This document shows, piece after piece, positions 1-10,236 of a stretch of DNA of 37,652 nt. The stretch is from positions 1 through 37,652 of the forward strand of contig NZ_MAOC01000025.1 of NCBI RefSeq assembly GCF_001884135.1, read 5' to 3'. Under the pieces are notes generated by a model. That model did not search any database and was not told the DNA's origin. It was given only the letters and a program-made list of their open reading frames with translations. Both the position numbers and the translations under genes were made by a program. Origin of the DNA: Bacillus nitratireducens (GTDB lineage: Bacteria > Bacillota > Bacilli > Bacillales > Bacillaceae_G). Every line of letters begins with the position of its first letter. The first letter of the stretch is position 1.

Positions 1-206
1 GAATCGTCCTGTTTAGAATCTTGCTGTTTCGTTTGAGAAGAATCGTCCTGTTTAGAATCTTGCTGTTTTTCCTGAGAAGAATCGTCTTGTTTAGAATCTT
101 GTTGTTTCTCCTGAGAAGAATCACCTTTCTTAGAGTTTTGTTGTTTCTCTTGAGAAGAATTACCTTGCTTAGAGTTTTGCTGTTTCTCTTGGGAAGAATC
201 ATCTTG
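1..206 (-). repeat. 39-bp in-frame tandem repeats in the gerIA-like gene
   Basis: Five full 39-bp units (1-39, 40-78, 79-117, 118-156, 157-195) and a partial sixth are seen on the plus strand, each beginning GAAT. The first three units are the most alike, and the outer ones drift. The period is a multiple of three, so copy number can change without breaking the frame. The array continues past the window start. Confidence 0.9.
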
Positions 207-374
207 CTCAGATTTTTTTTGTTCACTATTTTTACCTGTATTATGTTTCATACTTCTAGTCTGTTCTTTGTCTTCATCCTCTTGATTACTAGATTGCTGT
301 TTCGGAGTATTATCTGCTTCTTTTGTTTCTGTTGAATTTGATTTTTTCTTTTTACGTAACCAATTCCAAATCAT
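1..374 (-). CDS. gerIA: GerA-family spore germinant receptor A subunit, N-terminal fragment (GerI/GerH type)
   Basis: Only the first 124 codons lie in the window; the 3' part is beyond base 1. The protein starts MIWNWLRKKKKSNSTETK and becomes very hydrophilic, rich in Gln, Ser, Lys and Asp. From about residue 56 it holds near-identical 13-residue units of the type DSSQEKQQDSKQD. GerIA of B. cereus and GerHA of B. anthracis are known for an extended repetitive hydrophilic N-terminus before the membrane part, and a metX-like gene lies next to gerH in B. anthracis, so family and locus agree. The start ATG at 372-374 has an AAAGAGGG ribosome site 7 nt upstream and a sigma-G-like promoter behind it. 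Such receptors sit in the inner spore membrane and sense nucleosides or amino acids. The membrane domain is not visible, so the call rests on the N-terminus and context. Confidence 0.62.
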   Translation of the reverse strand, partial: MIWNWLRKKKKSNSTETKEADNTPKQQSSNQEDEDKEQTRSMKHNTGKNSEQKKSEQDDSSQEKQQNSKQGNSSQEKQQNSKKGDSSQEKQQDSKQDDSSQEKQQDSKQDDSSQTKQQDSKQDD

Positions 375-407
375 ATGTATGCCCTCTTTGATTGTGTAAT
401 ATAGTGC

Positions 408-437
408 TATTTTGTGGCTAATTTTGTATATTATTCA
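408..437 (-). promoter_or_regulatory. Probable sigma-G promoter of the germinant receptor operon
   Basis: On the minus strand a TGAATA box (432-437) and a CAAAATA box (408-414) are separated by 17 nt. This fits the forespore sigma-G pattern (-35 GAATA type, -10 CATNMTA type, six of seven bases). The start of transcription would fall about 25 nt before the ATG at 374. GerA-type operons are known sigma-G targets. Assigned by eye. Confidence 0.55.
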
Positions 438-526
438 TTTATTTATGAAAAGAAGGAGGAGATTGGTTTGCATAGAAAAAATCCTTTAGTAAGCAGTTCA
501 TAATATGACGGGAAGAAGGCGAGTCT

Positions 527-1651
527 GTGCAAATTGTAAAAAAGGAGAAGTTTGTTTTAAAAGAGTTTGTGTTTGAAAATGGTAGGGAGATTCCTGTTCA
601 AATGGGGTATGAGACGTATGGTACTTTAAATAGAGAAAGATCAAATACGATTTTGGTTTGTCACTATTTTAGTGCAACAAGTCATGCTGCAGGAAAATAT
701 ACAGAGCATGATGAGGGGGCTGGTTGGTGGGATGGATTAATTGGACCTGGCAAAGCAATTGATACAAATAAATATTTCGTCATATGTACTGATAACCTTT
801 GTAATGTACAAGTGAAGAACCCATATGTGATTACAACGGGGCCAAAATCGATAAATCCGATGACTGGTTTTGAGTATGCGATGGATTTTCCAGTTTTCAC
901 ATTTTTAGATGTAGCACGGATGCAATATGAGTTAATAAAAAATATGGGGATTGCTAGGTTACATGCTGTAATGGGGCCATCGGCAGGTGGGATGATTGCA
1001 CAGCAATGGGCTGTCCACTATCCTCATATGGTGCAGCGAATGATTGGAGTTATTACGAATCCGCAAAATCCAATTATAACGTCGGGAAATGTAGCGCAAA
1101 ATGCAATCGAAGCAATTCAGCTTGATCCAGATTGGAAAGGCGGAAAGTACGGAGAGGAGCAACCAATGAAGGGGCTTCATTTAGCGAATAAAATGATGTT
1201 TATGAATGCATTTGATGAAAATTTTTATGAAACAACATTCCCGCGGAACAGTATAGAAATGGCACCTTATCAACAATTTTCTGCATTAACATCATTTGAG
1301 AAAGAGATAAATAAAGTGACATGTAAAAGTATAGATTTAGTAGATGCAAATTCATGGATGTATACTGCGAAGGCAGTCTTATTACATGATATTGCACATG
1401 GTTTTTCTTCCTTAGAAGAGGCTCTTTCTAAGATTGAAGCGAATGTACTCATGATTCCATGCAAACAAGATTTACTTCAACCATCTCGTTACAATTATAG
1501 AATGGTAGATGTTTTGCAAAAGCAGGGGAAGTACGCAGAAGTATATGAAATAGAAAGTATAAATGGGCATATGGCAGGAGCGTTAGATGTTCATTTATTT
1601 GAAAAGAAAGTGTATGAGTTTTTAAATCAGAAAGTATCTAGTTTTGTGTAG
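527..1651 (+). CDS. metX: MetX-like alpha/beta hydrolase, putative homoserine O-acetyltransferase
   Basis: 374 residues, GTG start at 527 with AAGGCGAG just upstream; an ATG at 504 is out of frame. The family acetylates homoserine from acetyl-CoA on the way to methionine, in the cytosol. The fold is clear: N-terminal VQMGYETYGTLN, nucleophile elbow GPSAGG with Ser152, a DLLQP loop with Asp315, and C-terminal NGHMAG with His348 form the catalytic triad. Canonical MetX enzymes instead carry GGSMGG at the elbow and GHDAF around the histidine, so the acetyl-acceptor specificity is uncertain and a different acyltransferase or esterase role is possible. It stands alone, divergent from the germinant receptor gene, and ends at a terminator. 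Confidence 0.65.
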   Translation: MQIVKKEKFVLKEFVFENGREIPVQMGYETYGTLNRERSNTILVCHYFSATSHAAGKYTEHDEGAGWWDGLIGPGKAIDTNKYFVICTDNLCNVQVKNPYVITTGPKSINPMTGFEYAMDFPVFTFLDVARMQYELIKNMGIARLHAVMGPSAGGMIAQQWAVHYPHMVQRMIGVITNPQNPIITSGNVAQNAIEAIQLDPDWKGGKYGEEQPMKGLHLANKMMFMNAFDENFYETTFPRNSIEMAPYQQFSALTSFEKEINKVTCKSIDLVDANSWMYTAKAVLLHDIAHGFSSLEEALSKIEANVLMIPCKQDLLQPSRYNYRMVDVLQKQGKYAEVYEIESINGHMAGALDVHLFEKKVYEFLNQKVSSFV

Positions 1652-1667
1652 AAAATAATTAATGTGG

Positions 1668-1701
1668 AAAAGGTGCATTGTTTATAATAGGCACCTTTTT
1701 T
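1668..1701. terminator. Bidirectional Rho-independent terminator
   Basis: AAAAGGTGC (1668-1676) pairs perfectly with GCACCTTTT (1691-1699), with T-runs on both strands. It ends the metX-like gene and overlaps the stop of the minus-strand membrane gene. Confidence 0.8.
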
Positions 1702-1882
1702 ACATAATTTGCAGACGGAAAATATATGAAGCGATTGATAAACCAAAGAAAGCTATACTAAGTAATAGAAATAAGAATGACATTTCTTGAGGGGATTTTA
1801 TCTTTTTATTATTTTTCATGCTAAGAGCAATGACCGCAAAAATTAAGAAAATGATACCCATAATGAAAAGAAAAAGTGTCAT
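1700..1882 (-). CDS. Small two-helix membrane protein of unknown function
   Basis: 60 residues. The protein has a hydrophobic segment at residues 2-21, a basic loop (KNNKKIKSPQ) near residues 23-32 and a second hydrophobic segment at 34-55, so it should be an integral membrane hairpin. The ATG at 1882 is preceded by AAAGGAG at ideal spacing, which makes it a real gene rather than a chance frame. I do not recognise the family. Convergent with the metX-like gene; the two share a terminator. Confidence 0.6.
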   Translation of the reverse strand: MTLFLFIMGIIFLIFAVIALSMKNNKKIKSPQEMSFLFLLLSIAFFGLSIASYIFRLQIM

Positions 1883-2081
1883 TTTAACTGGCTCCTTTCA
1901 TAAAACAAGTATATTGAGGATACAATGCACGAGTTATGTTTGTAAAGAATAAGTTTTGTGAGGAAATTGAGAAATAAATTCTCGGTTCTTTGCGTTCTTT
2001 CTTTCGCATGCTAAAATTGATTAGAAATGGTTGTTTAAAGAAAAAACTAAAGGTTTTATTGTATATAAGGAGGAACGACAT

Positions 2082-2387
2082 ATGACAGAAGTTAAAACAA
2101 TTACTACAGAAGAAGTGCAAGAGCGTTTAGACAATGGAGAAACGTTATTTTTAGTAGACGTAAGGGAAGATGAAGAAGTAGCGGCAGGGAAAATTCCAGA
2201 AGCTGTACATATTAAAATGGGTGATATTCCAAATAAAGTAGATTTCTTTGAGAAAGAGAATGAATATATCTTTATTTGTCGTTCGGGAATGCGCAGTGAA
2301 AATGTATGCCATTATTTAAATGAACAAGGATTTAAAACAGTGAACATGGTTGGCGGTATGCTTCAATATGAAGGGGAAACTAAATAA
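2082..2387 (+). CDS. Single-domain rhodanese-like sulfurtransferase
   Basis: 101 residues, one rhodanese domain. The start ATG at 2082 sits 8 nt behind a strong AAGGAGG; in-frame codons further upstream have no ribosome site and were dropped. The active-site loop is CRSGMRS with the persulfide-carrying Cys66, and the VDVRE motif near residue 26 is typical of the family. Such proteins move sulfane sulfur between carriers in the cytosol. It has its own terminator, so it is probably monocistronic. The true sulfur acceptor cannot be read from the sequence. The Moco cluster downstream needs sulfur transfer to MoaD, but the two loci are separated by other operons. Confidence 0.85.
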   Translation: MTEVKTITTEEVQERLDNGETLFLVDVREDEEVAAGKIPEAVHIKMGDIPNKVDFFEKENEYIFICRSGMRSENVCHYLNEQGFKTVNMVGGMLQYEGETK

Positions 2388-2393
2388 GTAGCT

Positions 2394-2430
2394 CAAAAAA
2401 ACTTGAAACGTGTTTGTTTCAAGTTTTTTT
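2394..2430 (+). terminator. Rho-independent terminator of the rhodanese gene
   Basis: A long stem, AAAAAACTTGAAAC paired with GTTTCAAGTTTTTT and a short loop, followed by a T-run. Confidence 0.85.
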
Positions 2431-2446
2431 CTTTTGCATACAGTGT

Positions 2447-2577
2447 ATAAAGTGAAATTTTAATCAGTGGGGGTTTTGTTCATCCCCCGCTAATTATTAG
2501 TCCGACTCTCACCTAACTTCTTTGCTCCAGCCAAATTTTGAGGTGGGAGTCTTACTGCCTGCAAATAGCGGGATAAA
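2447..2577 (-). repeat. bcr1-family element, copy A (internally deleted)
   Basis: Read on the minus strand it begins TTTATCCCGCTATTTG and ends in TTTCACTTTAT, like the other copies here. It contains the CTCCCACCT / AGGTGAGAG arm and the terminal CCCCC hairpin, but lacks about 27 bp in the middle. Flanking ATAAA (TTTAT) sits at 2447-2451 and 2573-2577, matching the 5-bp TTTAT duplication known for bcr1. The right edge touches the ribosome site of the next gene. Confidence 0.85.
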
Positions 2578-2591
2578 AGGGGGATAGGTAA

Positions 2592-2816
2592 ATGGGGATT
2601 AATATGCGTAAAGTAAAAATTATAAATAATACAGGAGCAGTTAATGTCGGTGACTGTTATGATATCTCACCTTTAGCTGTGGCAAAAATATATGCTGGTG
2701 CTGGAGGATCGAGTGCGGCTGTTTTTTTAAATGGGAAACGACAGCCAGAAGCTGTGATTAGAACATCAGTGTTTCTTCCGCCATTAGCGACGAGTACACG
2801 TACATTAGGTGCATAA
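2592..2816 (+). CDS. GerPA/GerPF-family small spore protein
   Basis: 74 residues. The pattern 'I.NNTG.VNVGD.Y.ISP...AK.YAGAG' in the first half matches the GerPA/GerPF family of short spore-coat permeability and germination proteins. The start at 2592 is set by AAGGGGGAT at 6 nt; a second in-frame ATG at 2604 has no such site. It is followed after 20 nt by a second gene of the same family and then by a collagen-like exosporium gene, which suggests late mother-cell expression. No clear sigma-K promoter is visible in the inserted bcr1 element before it. Not one of the six genes of the canonical gerP operon by context, so no symbol is given. Confidence 0.7.
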   Translation: MGINMRKVKIINNTGAVNVGDCYDISPLAVAKIYAGAGGSSAAVFLNGKRQPEAVIRTSVFLPPLATSTRTLGA

Positions 2817-2836
2817 AGGAAAGGTAGAGTGTAAGT

Positions 2837-3160
2837 ATGCCTGCACGTATTAAAGAATTTATTATCGTTAATAATACTGGGAATATATTTACAGGGGATA
2901 ATTTGAGTGATACTTCATTTACTGCTTCGAAATCGTATAGTGGTTCAATGGGGTGCACTTGGATTGACGTTGTTACAGTAATAGGGACGGAGACGAAGCT
3001 TTGTTTACAACCGGGAGATTCTGTGACGACAACATATACACGAGGAACTCCTGCTGGTACTGTAACAGGAACGAATATGGGGCAAAATGTAAATACATCG
3101 GGTATAGCACAAGCTGTCCCTAATACAGATAATATGGATTCAATTGCGGGACTCCCTTAA
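2837..3160 (+). CDS. Second GerPA/GerPF-like small spore protein
   Basis: 107 residues. The N-terminal half (IVNNTGNIFTGDN ... TASKSYSGS) again shows the GerPA/GerPF pattern of a hydrophobic strand, NNTG, a GD pair and a 'K.Y.GS' motif. The C-terminal 45 residues are a Thr/Gly/Asn-rich extension ending in SIAGLP that is absent from the upstream paralogue. ATG at 2837 with GGAAAGG and GAGTG upstream. Cotranscribed with the 74-residue gene (20-nt gap) and closed by a terminator overlapping its stop codon. The role is inferred from the family: coat or exosporium-associated, possibly affecting germinant access. Confidence 0.62.
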   Translation: MPARIKEFIIVNNTGNIFTGDNLSDTSFTASKSYSGSMGCTWIDVVTVIGTETKLCLQPGDSVTTTYTRGTPAGTVTGTNMGQNVNTSGIAQAVPNTDNMDSIAGLP

Positions 3161-3180
3161 GGAATTAAGGGGGTTTTTAT
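3152..3180 (+). terminator. Rho-independent terminator overlapping a stop codon
   Basis: CTCCCTTAA (3152-3160) pairs with TTAAGGGGG (3165-3173) around a GGAA tetraloop, followed by TTTTTA. The stop TAA of the second GerP-like gene is inside the stem. Confidence 0.75.
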
Positions 3181-3268
3181 TATTTAAAATAAAAATAGTC
3201 TTGGAGATTATTTTTGTAAATAGATTAAGAAGAAGAGGTCTATCTAGTGTGAAAAAGATGGTTTGTAG

Positions 3269-6091
<2,823 letters not shown>

Positions 6092-6098
6092 TAAGTAG

Positions 6099-6130
6099 AA
6101 AACCTTGGGACTTTTATGTTTCAAGGTTTT
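6099..6130 (+). terminator. Rho-independent terminator of the collagen-like gene
   Basis: AAAACCTTG (6099-6107) pairs with CAAGGTTTT (6122-6130), followed by further Ts that form the TTTAT start of the adjoining bcr1 remnant. Confidence 0.8.
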
Positions 6131-6209
6131 TTTATCCCAGTATTTGAGAGTCATCCTCGCTAATCAGAGGGGAATTGATAACCTCCTATTGTTTAAAGTT
6201 TCACTTTAT
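6131..6209 (+). repeat. bcr1-family remnant, copy B
   Basis: 79 bp beginning TTTATCCCAGTATTTG and ending TTTAAAGTTTCACTTTAT, the two conserved ends of bcr1, with about half the interior missing. TTTAT stands at both ends. It begins in the T-run of the preceding terminator and lies 84 bp before moaA. Confidence 0.7.
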
Positions 6210-6292
6210 TCACCTTAGCAAAAACATCGCAGTTCGAAAATATATTATAATAGAATGAAAAGAGAGAAATTTGGCAGAAAGGGAGGGTGGCG

Positions 6293-7306
6293 ATGCAGGA
6301 GAAGATTAAAGACTTTTTTGGACGCCCACTTCAAGATTTACGCATATCTGTCATTGATCGTTGCAATTTTAGATGTACATATTGTATGCCAGCGGAAGTA
6401 TTTGGGCCTGATTATGCTTTTTTGAAAGATGAGTTTTTACTAACGTTTGATGAAATTGAGCGTTTGGCAAAAGTGTTTGTTAGCATCGGTGTACGAAAAA
6501 TTAGAATTACTGGTGGCGAACCACTGCTTCGTAAAGATTTAACAAAACTTATTGCACGTCTTGTGAAAATTGATGGGTTAGTAGATATAGGATTAACGAC
6601 AAATGCTATTCATTTAACGAAACAAGCAAAGGCATTAAAAGAAGCTGGATTACATAGAGTAAATGTTAGTTTAGATGCAATAGATGATGATATATTTAGG
6701 AACATTAATGGTCGAAATATTAATACGAAACCTGTGATTAAAGGAATTAAAGCAGCGAAAGAGGCGGGGCTGGAAGTAAAGGTAAATATGGTTGTGAAAA
6801 AAGGGATGAACGATCATCAAGTACTTCCAATGGCTGCGTATTTTAAAGAGCAAGGAATCACGCTTAGGTTTATTGAGTTTATGGATGTTGGTAGTACGAA
6901 TGGATGGAATTTCGATCAAGTGGTTACAAAGCGAGAATTGATCGAGATGATTCATAGAGTGTATCCGCTTGAGCCAGCTGAAGCGCATTATTTCGGTGAA
7001 GTTGCGAAGCGATATCGGTACGTTGGAACAAATGTTGAAGTCGGTTTTATTACTTCTGTTTCTGAGTCATTTTGTTCCTCTTGTACGAGAGCGAGAATTT
7101 CAGCAGATGGAAAGTTTTATACTTGCTTATTTGCGACAGAAGGATTGGATGTAAGGAAACTTCTGAGAGGAAATCTTTCGGATGATGAGTTATTAAGCGT
7201 TATACAGGATGTGTGGGTAAATAGAAAAGATAGGTATTCGGATGAACGGACAGAAGAAAGTGCAAAGAATCGTCCGAAAATTGAAATGTCTTATATAGGA
7301 GGATAA
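6293..7306 (+). CDS. moaA: GTP 3',8-cyclase MoaA
   Basis: 337 residues from the ATG at 6293, which has GGGAGG 6 nt upstream; a GTG at 6287 overlaps that site. It is a radical-SAM enzyme that starts molybdenum cofactor synthesis by turning GTP into 3',8-cyclo-dihydro-GTP. The SAM cluster motif CNFRCTYC gives Cys24, Cys28 and Cys31; ITGGEPLLR follows near residue 72. The second 4Fe-4S cluster ligands are Cys261, Cys264 and Cys278. The C-terminus ends in the Gly-Gly tail typical of MoaA. A TATAAT box lies at 6246-6251, but no good -35 is seen. First gene of a two-gene unit with the ThiF/MoeB gene 16 nt downstream. Confidence 0.95.
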   Translation: MQEKIKDFFGRPLQDLRISVIDRCNFRCTYCMPAEVFGPDYAFLKDEFLLTFDEIERLAKVFVSIGVRKIRITGGEPLLRKDLTKLIARLVKIDGLVDIGLTTNAIHLTKQAKALKEAGLHRVNVSLDAIDDDIFRNINGRNINTKPVIKGIKAAKEAGLEVKVNMVVKKGMNDHQVLPMAAYFKEQGITLRFIEFMDVGSTNGWNFDQVVTKRELIEMIHRVYPLEPAEAHYFGEVAKRYRYVGTNVEVGFITSVSESFCSSCTRARISADGKFYTCLFATEGLDVRKLLRGNLSDDELLSVIQDVWVNRKDRYSDERTEESAKNRPKIEMSYIGG

Positions 7307-7322
7307 GAAAGGGGGCTATCGT

Positions 7323-8336
7323 ATGCAGGAGCGATATTCAAGACAAATATTATTTTCTGGTGTTGGAGAAAAAGGACAGCGAAAAATAAGAGAGAAGCAT
7401 GTGCTTATTATCGGCGCTGGTGCTCTTGGTGCAGCAAATGCAGAAGCGATTGTTAGAGCAGGTGTTGGAAAAATAACGATTGCGGATCGTGATTATGTAG
7501 AATGGAGCAATTTACAAAGGCAACAATTATATACAGAAGAAGATGCAAAGCAGTATAAACCGAAGGCGGTAGCAGCAGCAGAACATTTAAAAGCGATTAA
7601 TTCTGAAGTGGAAATTATCCCGGTTGTGACCGATGTAACGGTTCAAGAAATGGAAGAGTTAATTAAAGGTGTAGATTTAATATTAGATGCGACAGATAAT
7701 TTTGAAACGCGCCTTCTTATTAATGATATATCTCAAATGTATAACGTTCCGTGGATATATGGAGGATGCGTTGGAAGCTACGGAGTAACTTACACAATTT
7801 TGCCAGGAAAAACGCCATGCTTTCGATGTTTAATGGAGCATCCAGCGAGCGGGGCAACATGTGATACGGCCGGTATTATACAGCCAGCAGTGCAATTAGT
7901 AGTTGCGCATCAAATAACGGAGGCTTTAAAAATATTAGTAGAAGATTTTGAGGCACTTCGTGAAACGATGCTATCATTTGATCTTTGGAATAATCAACAG
8001 ATGGCATTTAAAGTGAATAGACAGAAAAAGGATACATGTTTATCTTGTGGAAAGCTACGTACATATCCGAGTTTAACATTTGAAGCACAAACGAAAACAG
8101 AAGTATTATGTGGACGAAATACAGTTCAAATCCGTCCAGGTGTGCGACAAGGGTTTAATTTAGAAGAAATTAAAAAGCGCTTACAAAAAAGTGTGGATGT
8201 AAAGGAAACGCCTTATTTATTATCATTTCCGGTGGAAAAATATCGTTTTGTTTTATTTACAGATGGTAGAGCGTTTATTCATGGGACGAATGATATGAAT
8301 GTGGCGAAACGCTTATATGCAAGATATATAGGGTGA
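7323..8336 (+). CDS. moeB: ThiF/MoeB-family adenylyltransferase, probable MoaD-activating enzyme
   Basis: 337 residues, ATG with AAAGGGGG upstream. E1-like enzyme that adenylates the C-terminal glycine of a ubiquitin-fold sulfur carrier, here most likely MoaD. The sequence shows the nucleotide loop GAGALG (31-36), the RQ.L and D..DNFETR motifs, two zinc-binding pairs (Cys166/Cys169 and Cys239/Cys242) and GATCDTAG with Cys180. An ~85-residue C-terminal extension follows the second CxxC, as in the longer ThiF/MoeB proteins of Bacillus. Its place directly behind moaA and near moaD and moaE favours a Moco role. Use with ThiS for thiamine cannot be ruled out from sequence alone. Confidence 0.85.
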   Translation: MQERYSRQILFSGVGEKGQRKIREKHVLIIGAGALGAANAEAIVRAGVGKITIADRDYVEWSNLQRQQLYTEEDAKQYKPKAVAAAEHLKAINSEVEIIPVVTDVTVQEMEELIKGVDLILDATDNFETRLLINDISQMYNVPWIYGGCVGSYGVTYTILPGKTPCFRCLMEHPASGATCDTAGIIQPAVQLVVAHQITEALKILVEDFEALRETMLSFDLWNNQQMAFKVNRQKKDTCLSCGKLRTYPSLTFEAQTKTEVLCGRNTVQIRPGVRQGFNLEEIKKRLQKSVDVKETPYLLSFPVEKYRFVLFTDGRAFIHGTNDMNVAKRLYARYIG

Positions 8337-8362
8337 ACCTAAAGGCAATCCTTTAGGTTCAC
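8333..8362. other. Perfect 13-bp inverted repeat between convergent moeB and moaC
   Basis: GTGAACCTAAAGG (8333-8345) and CCTTTAGGTTCAC (8350-8362) with a CAAT loop. It begins inside the moeB stop region. There is no T-run on either strand, so it is not a classical terminator. It may protect 3' ends or act with other factors. Confidence 0.7.
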
Positions 8363-8377
8363 AAGGAAAAGATAGTA

Positions 8378-8863
8378 TTAAGAATTTCTAATATAATCTC
8401 CATTTTTTCCGCCTGTTTTTTCAAGTAAGTACGTTTCGCCAATAATCATGCCTTTATCAACAGCTTTACACATATCGTACACGGTAAGAGCGGTAGCGGA
8501 AGCAGCTGTTAAAGCTTCCATTTCAACGCCGGTACTACCTTCTGTTTTAACTTTTACTTCAATAAGTAGTCGATATTGTTCTTCTGACTGTTTCCAATCG
8601 AAAGAAACATCAACACCTTTTAACAATAAAGGATGGCACATTGGGATAATATCAGAAGTACGTTTTGCAGCCATAATGCCTGCGATTTGTGCAACAGCCA
8701 ATACATCACCTTTACCAATTTCATTGTGAGAGATTTTGTCAAAAATTTCTTTCGTAACGAGAATGCTAGAGCATGCAATTGCTGTTCGAACGGTTACTTT
8801 TTTGTCGCTTATATCAACCATTTTAGCGCGCCCTTGGTCATTGAAATGTGTGAATGAAGACAT
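8378..8863 (-). CDS. moaC: Cyclic pyranopterin monophosphate synthase MoaC
   Basis: 161 residues, the family's usual length. It converts 3',8-cyclo-dihydro-GTP from MoaA into cyclic pyranopterin monophosphate. Diagnostic motifs are MCHPLLLKG near residue 75, the [14 protein letters not shown] block near 108-121 and [10 protein letters not shown] near 130. The ATG at 8863 has a strong AAGGAGG. It runs opposite to the genes on both sides: convergent with moeB and divergent from moeA, with an 83-bp shared intergenic region. It is therefore a separate transcript in an otherwise plus-strand Moco cluster. Confidence 0.95.
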   Translation of the reverse strand: MSSFTHFNDQGRAKMVDISDKKVTVRTAIACSSILVTKEIFDKISHNEIGKGDVLAVAQIAGIMAAKRTSDIIPMCHPLLLKGVDVSFDWKQSEEQYRLLIEVKVKTEGSTGVEMEALTAASATALTVYDMCKAVDKGMIIGETYLLEKTGGKNGDYIRNS

Positions 8864-8946
8864 GGAATTCCTCCTTGAAGTAATTGCGATTTAATATATA
8901 AAGTGTAATCGAGATTAGATATTTTGCAAATATGAGGTGAGAAACA

Positions 8947-10236
8947 ATGGTAGAAAAACGAATCCCGATTCAAGTTGCTGAGGCAGTAGAGCGGGTTATG
9001 AAATACGCTAAGCATGGTGAAGTAGAAGAAGTTTTTATTACAGAAAGTTATGGGAGGATTCTTGGGGAGGATGTTGTCTCAGATCACGACGTTCCTCACT
9101 TTGATCGTTCTCCTTACGACGGTTTCGCAATTCGAGCAGAAGATACGAAGGAAGCGAGTCAAGAGCATCCGGTTGAATTTGAAGTAATAGGAGAAATTGG
9201 AGCAGGTTCTGTTTTTTTAGAAGAAGTAGGAGCTTTTCAGGCGGTTCGTATTATGACAGGAGCAGCTATTCCAGAAGATTGCAATGCAGTCGTAATGCTA
9301 GAGTTGACGGAAGGATTCGAGAAGAACGAAAGTACATATATGAAGTTGAAACGCCCTTTCCAAAATGGTGACAATGTGTCATTTAAAGGAGAAGATATAA
9401 AACAAAATCAAGTCCTTGTTAACAAAGGTGTTGTAATCAATCCAGGTGTTGCCGCACTGTTAGCGACGTTTGGATATAGCACTGTGAAAGTTGTAAAACA
9501 GCCTGTTGTCGGTATTGTAACGACAGGAAGTGAATTACTAGAAGTGCATGAGCCGCTAGAGCCAGGCAAAATTAGAAATAGTAACTCTTATATGATTGCA
9601 GCTCAAATTATGAAAGCTGGCGGGAAAGTGCGTTACTATGGACAACTTGCCGATGAGTTAGATGCATGCTTTACAGCTGTTAAATCAGCGATGGATGAGG
9701 TTGATATTTTAATTACAACGGGCGGTGTTTCAGTAGGAGATTACGACTACTTACCGGCTATTTATGAAAAGTTACAGGCAAATGTGCTTTTTAATAAAAT
9801 AGCGATGAGACCCGGAAGTGTAACGACAGTAGCTGAAGTTGATGGAAAGTTACTTTTCGGTTTATCAGGTAATCCATCAGCTTGTTATGTAGGTTTCGAA
9901 TTGTTTGTGCATCCGGTTATAAAAACGTATTTGTATGCGAAGGAGCCTCACATATATAGGGCAGACGCTATTTTGCAAAAAGATTTTCCGAAACCAAATC
10001 CGTTTACTCGTTTTGTAAGAGCGAAAGCGAGCATTGTTAATGGGGCACTACAAGTGATGCCGATCGGTTTAGATAAATCGAGTGCGGTATCTTCACTCGC
10101 GGATGCGAATGCTTTTATCGTGTTGCCCGGAGGAACGAGAGGATTTGAAGCAGGGATGAAAGTATCTGTATTATTGTTAGAGCACTCCGAGGGATGTGAT
10201 TGGCCATGGGCAACGCCCCTTCAATCTTACAAATAG
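8947..10236 (+). CDS. moeA: Molybdopterin molybdotransferase MoeA
   Basis: 429 residues, ATG with AGGTGAG 6 nt upstream. Inserts molybdate into adenylated molybdopterin. The N-terminal region carries PHFDRSPYDGFAIR, the middle has RIMTGAAIPE and the gephyrin-like domain III contains the TTGGVSVGDYDYL motif near residues 258-270, followed by MRPGSV and GLSGNPSACY, all hallmarks of MoeA. It leads a tightly packed unit in which mobB overlaps its end by 37 nt. No separate mobA or mogA/moaB is present in this window. Confidence 0.94.
   Translation: MVEKRIPIQVAEAVERVMKYAKHGEVEEVFITESYGRILGEDVVSDHDVPHFDRSPYDGFAIRAEDTKEASQEHPVEFEVIGEIGAGSVFLEEVGAFQAVRIMTGAAIPEDCNAVVMLELTEGFEKNESTYMKLKRPFQNGDNVSFKGEDIKQNQVLVNKGVVINPGVAALLATFGYSTVKVVKQPVVGIVTTGSELLEVHEPLEPGKIRNSNSYMIAAQIMKAGGKVRYYGQLADELDACFTAVKSAMDEVDILITTGGVSVGDYDYLPAIYEKLQANVLFNKIAMRPGSVTTVAEVDGKLLFGLSGNPSACYVGFELFVHPVIKTYLYAKEPHIYRADAILQKDFPKPNPFTRFVRAKASIVNGALQVMPIGLDKSSAVSSLADANAFIVLPGGTRGFEAGMKVSVLLLEHSEGCDWPWATPLQSYK

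Noticed and set aside
1-206. CRISPR-like regular repeat at the window start
   Set aside because: Units are contiguous 39-bp in-frame repeats without spacers, inside a coding region.
21-335. Plus-strand frame of 104 codons at the window start
   Set aside because: It is the reverse reading of the gerIA repeats (monotonous Leu/Phe/Arg), with the real frame on the minus strand having start, ribosome site and promoter.
2437-2444. CATACAGT, an exact sigma-E -10 sequence before the gerP-like genes
   Set aside because: No -35 at the right distance (the place is the T-run of a terminator) and the start codon is ~150 bp away across bcr1.
6210-6292. Molybdenum cofactor riboswitch before moaA
   Set aside because: Only 83 bp with no long paired structure resembling the Moco RNA motif.
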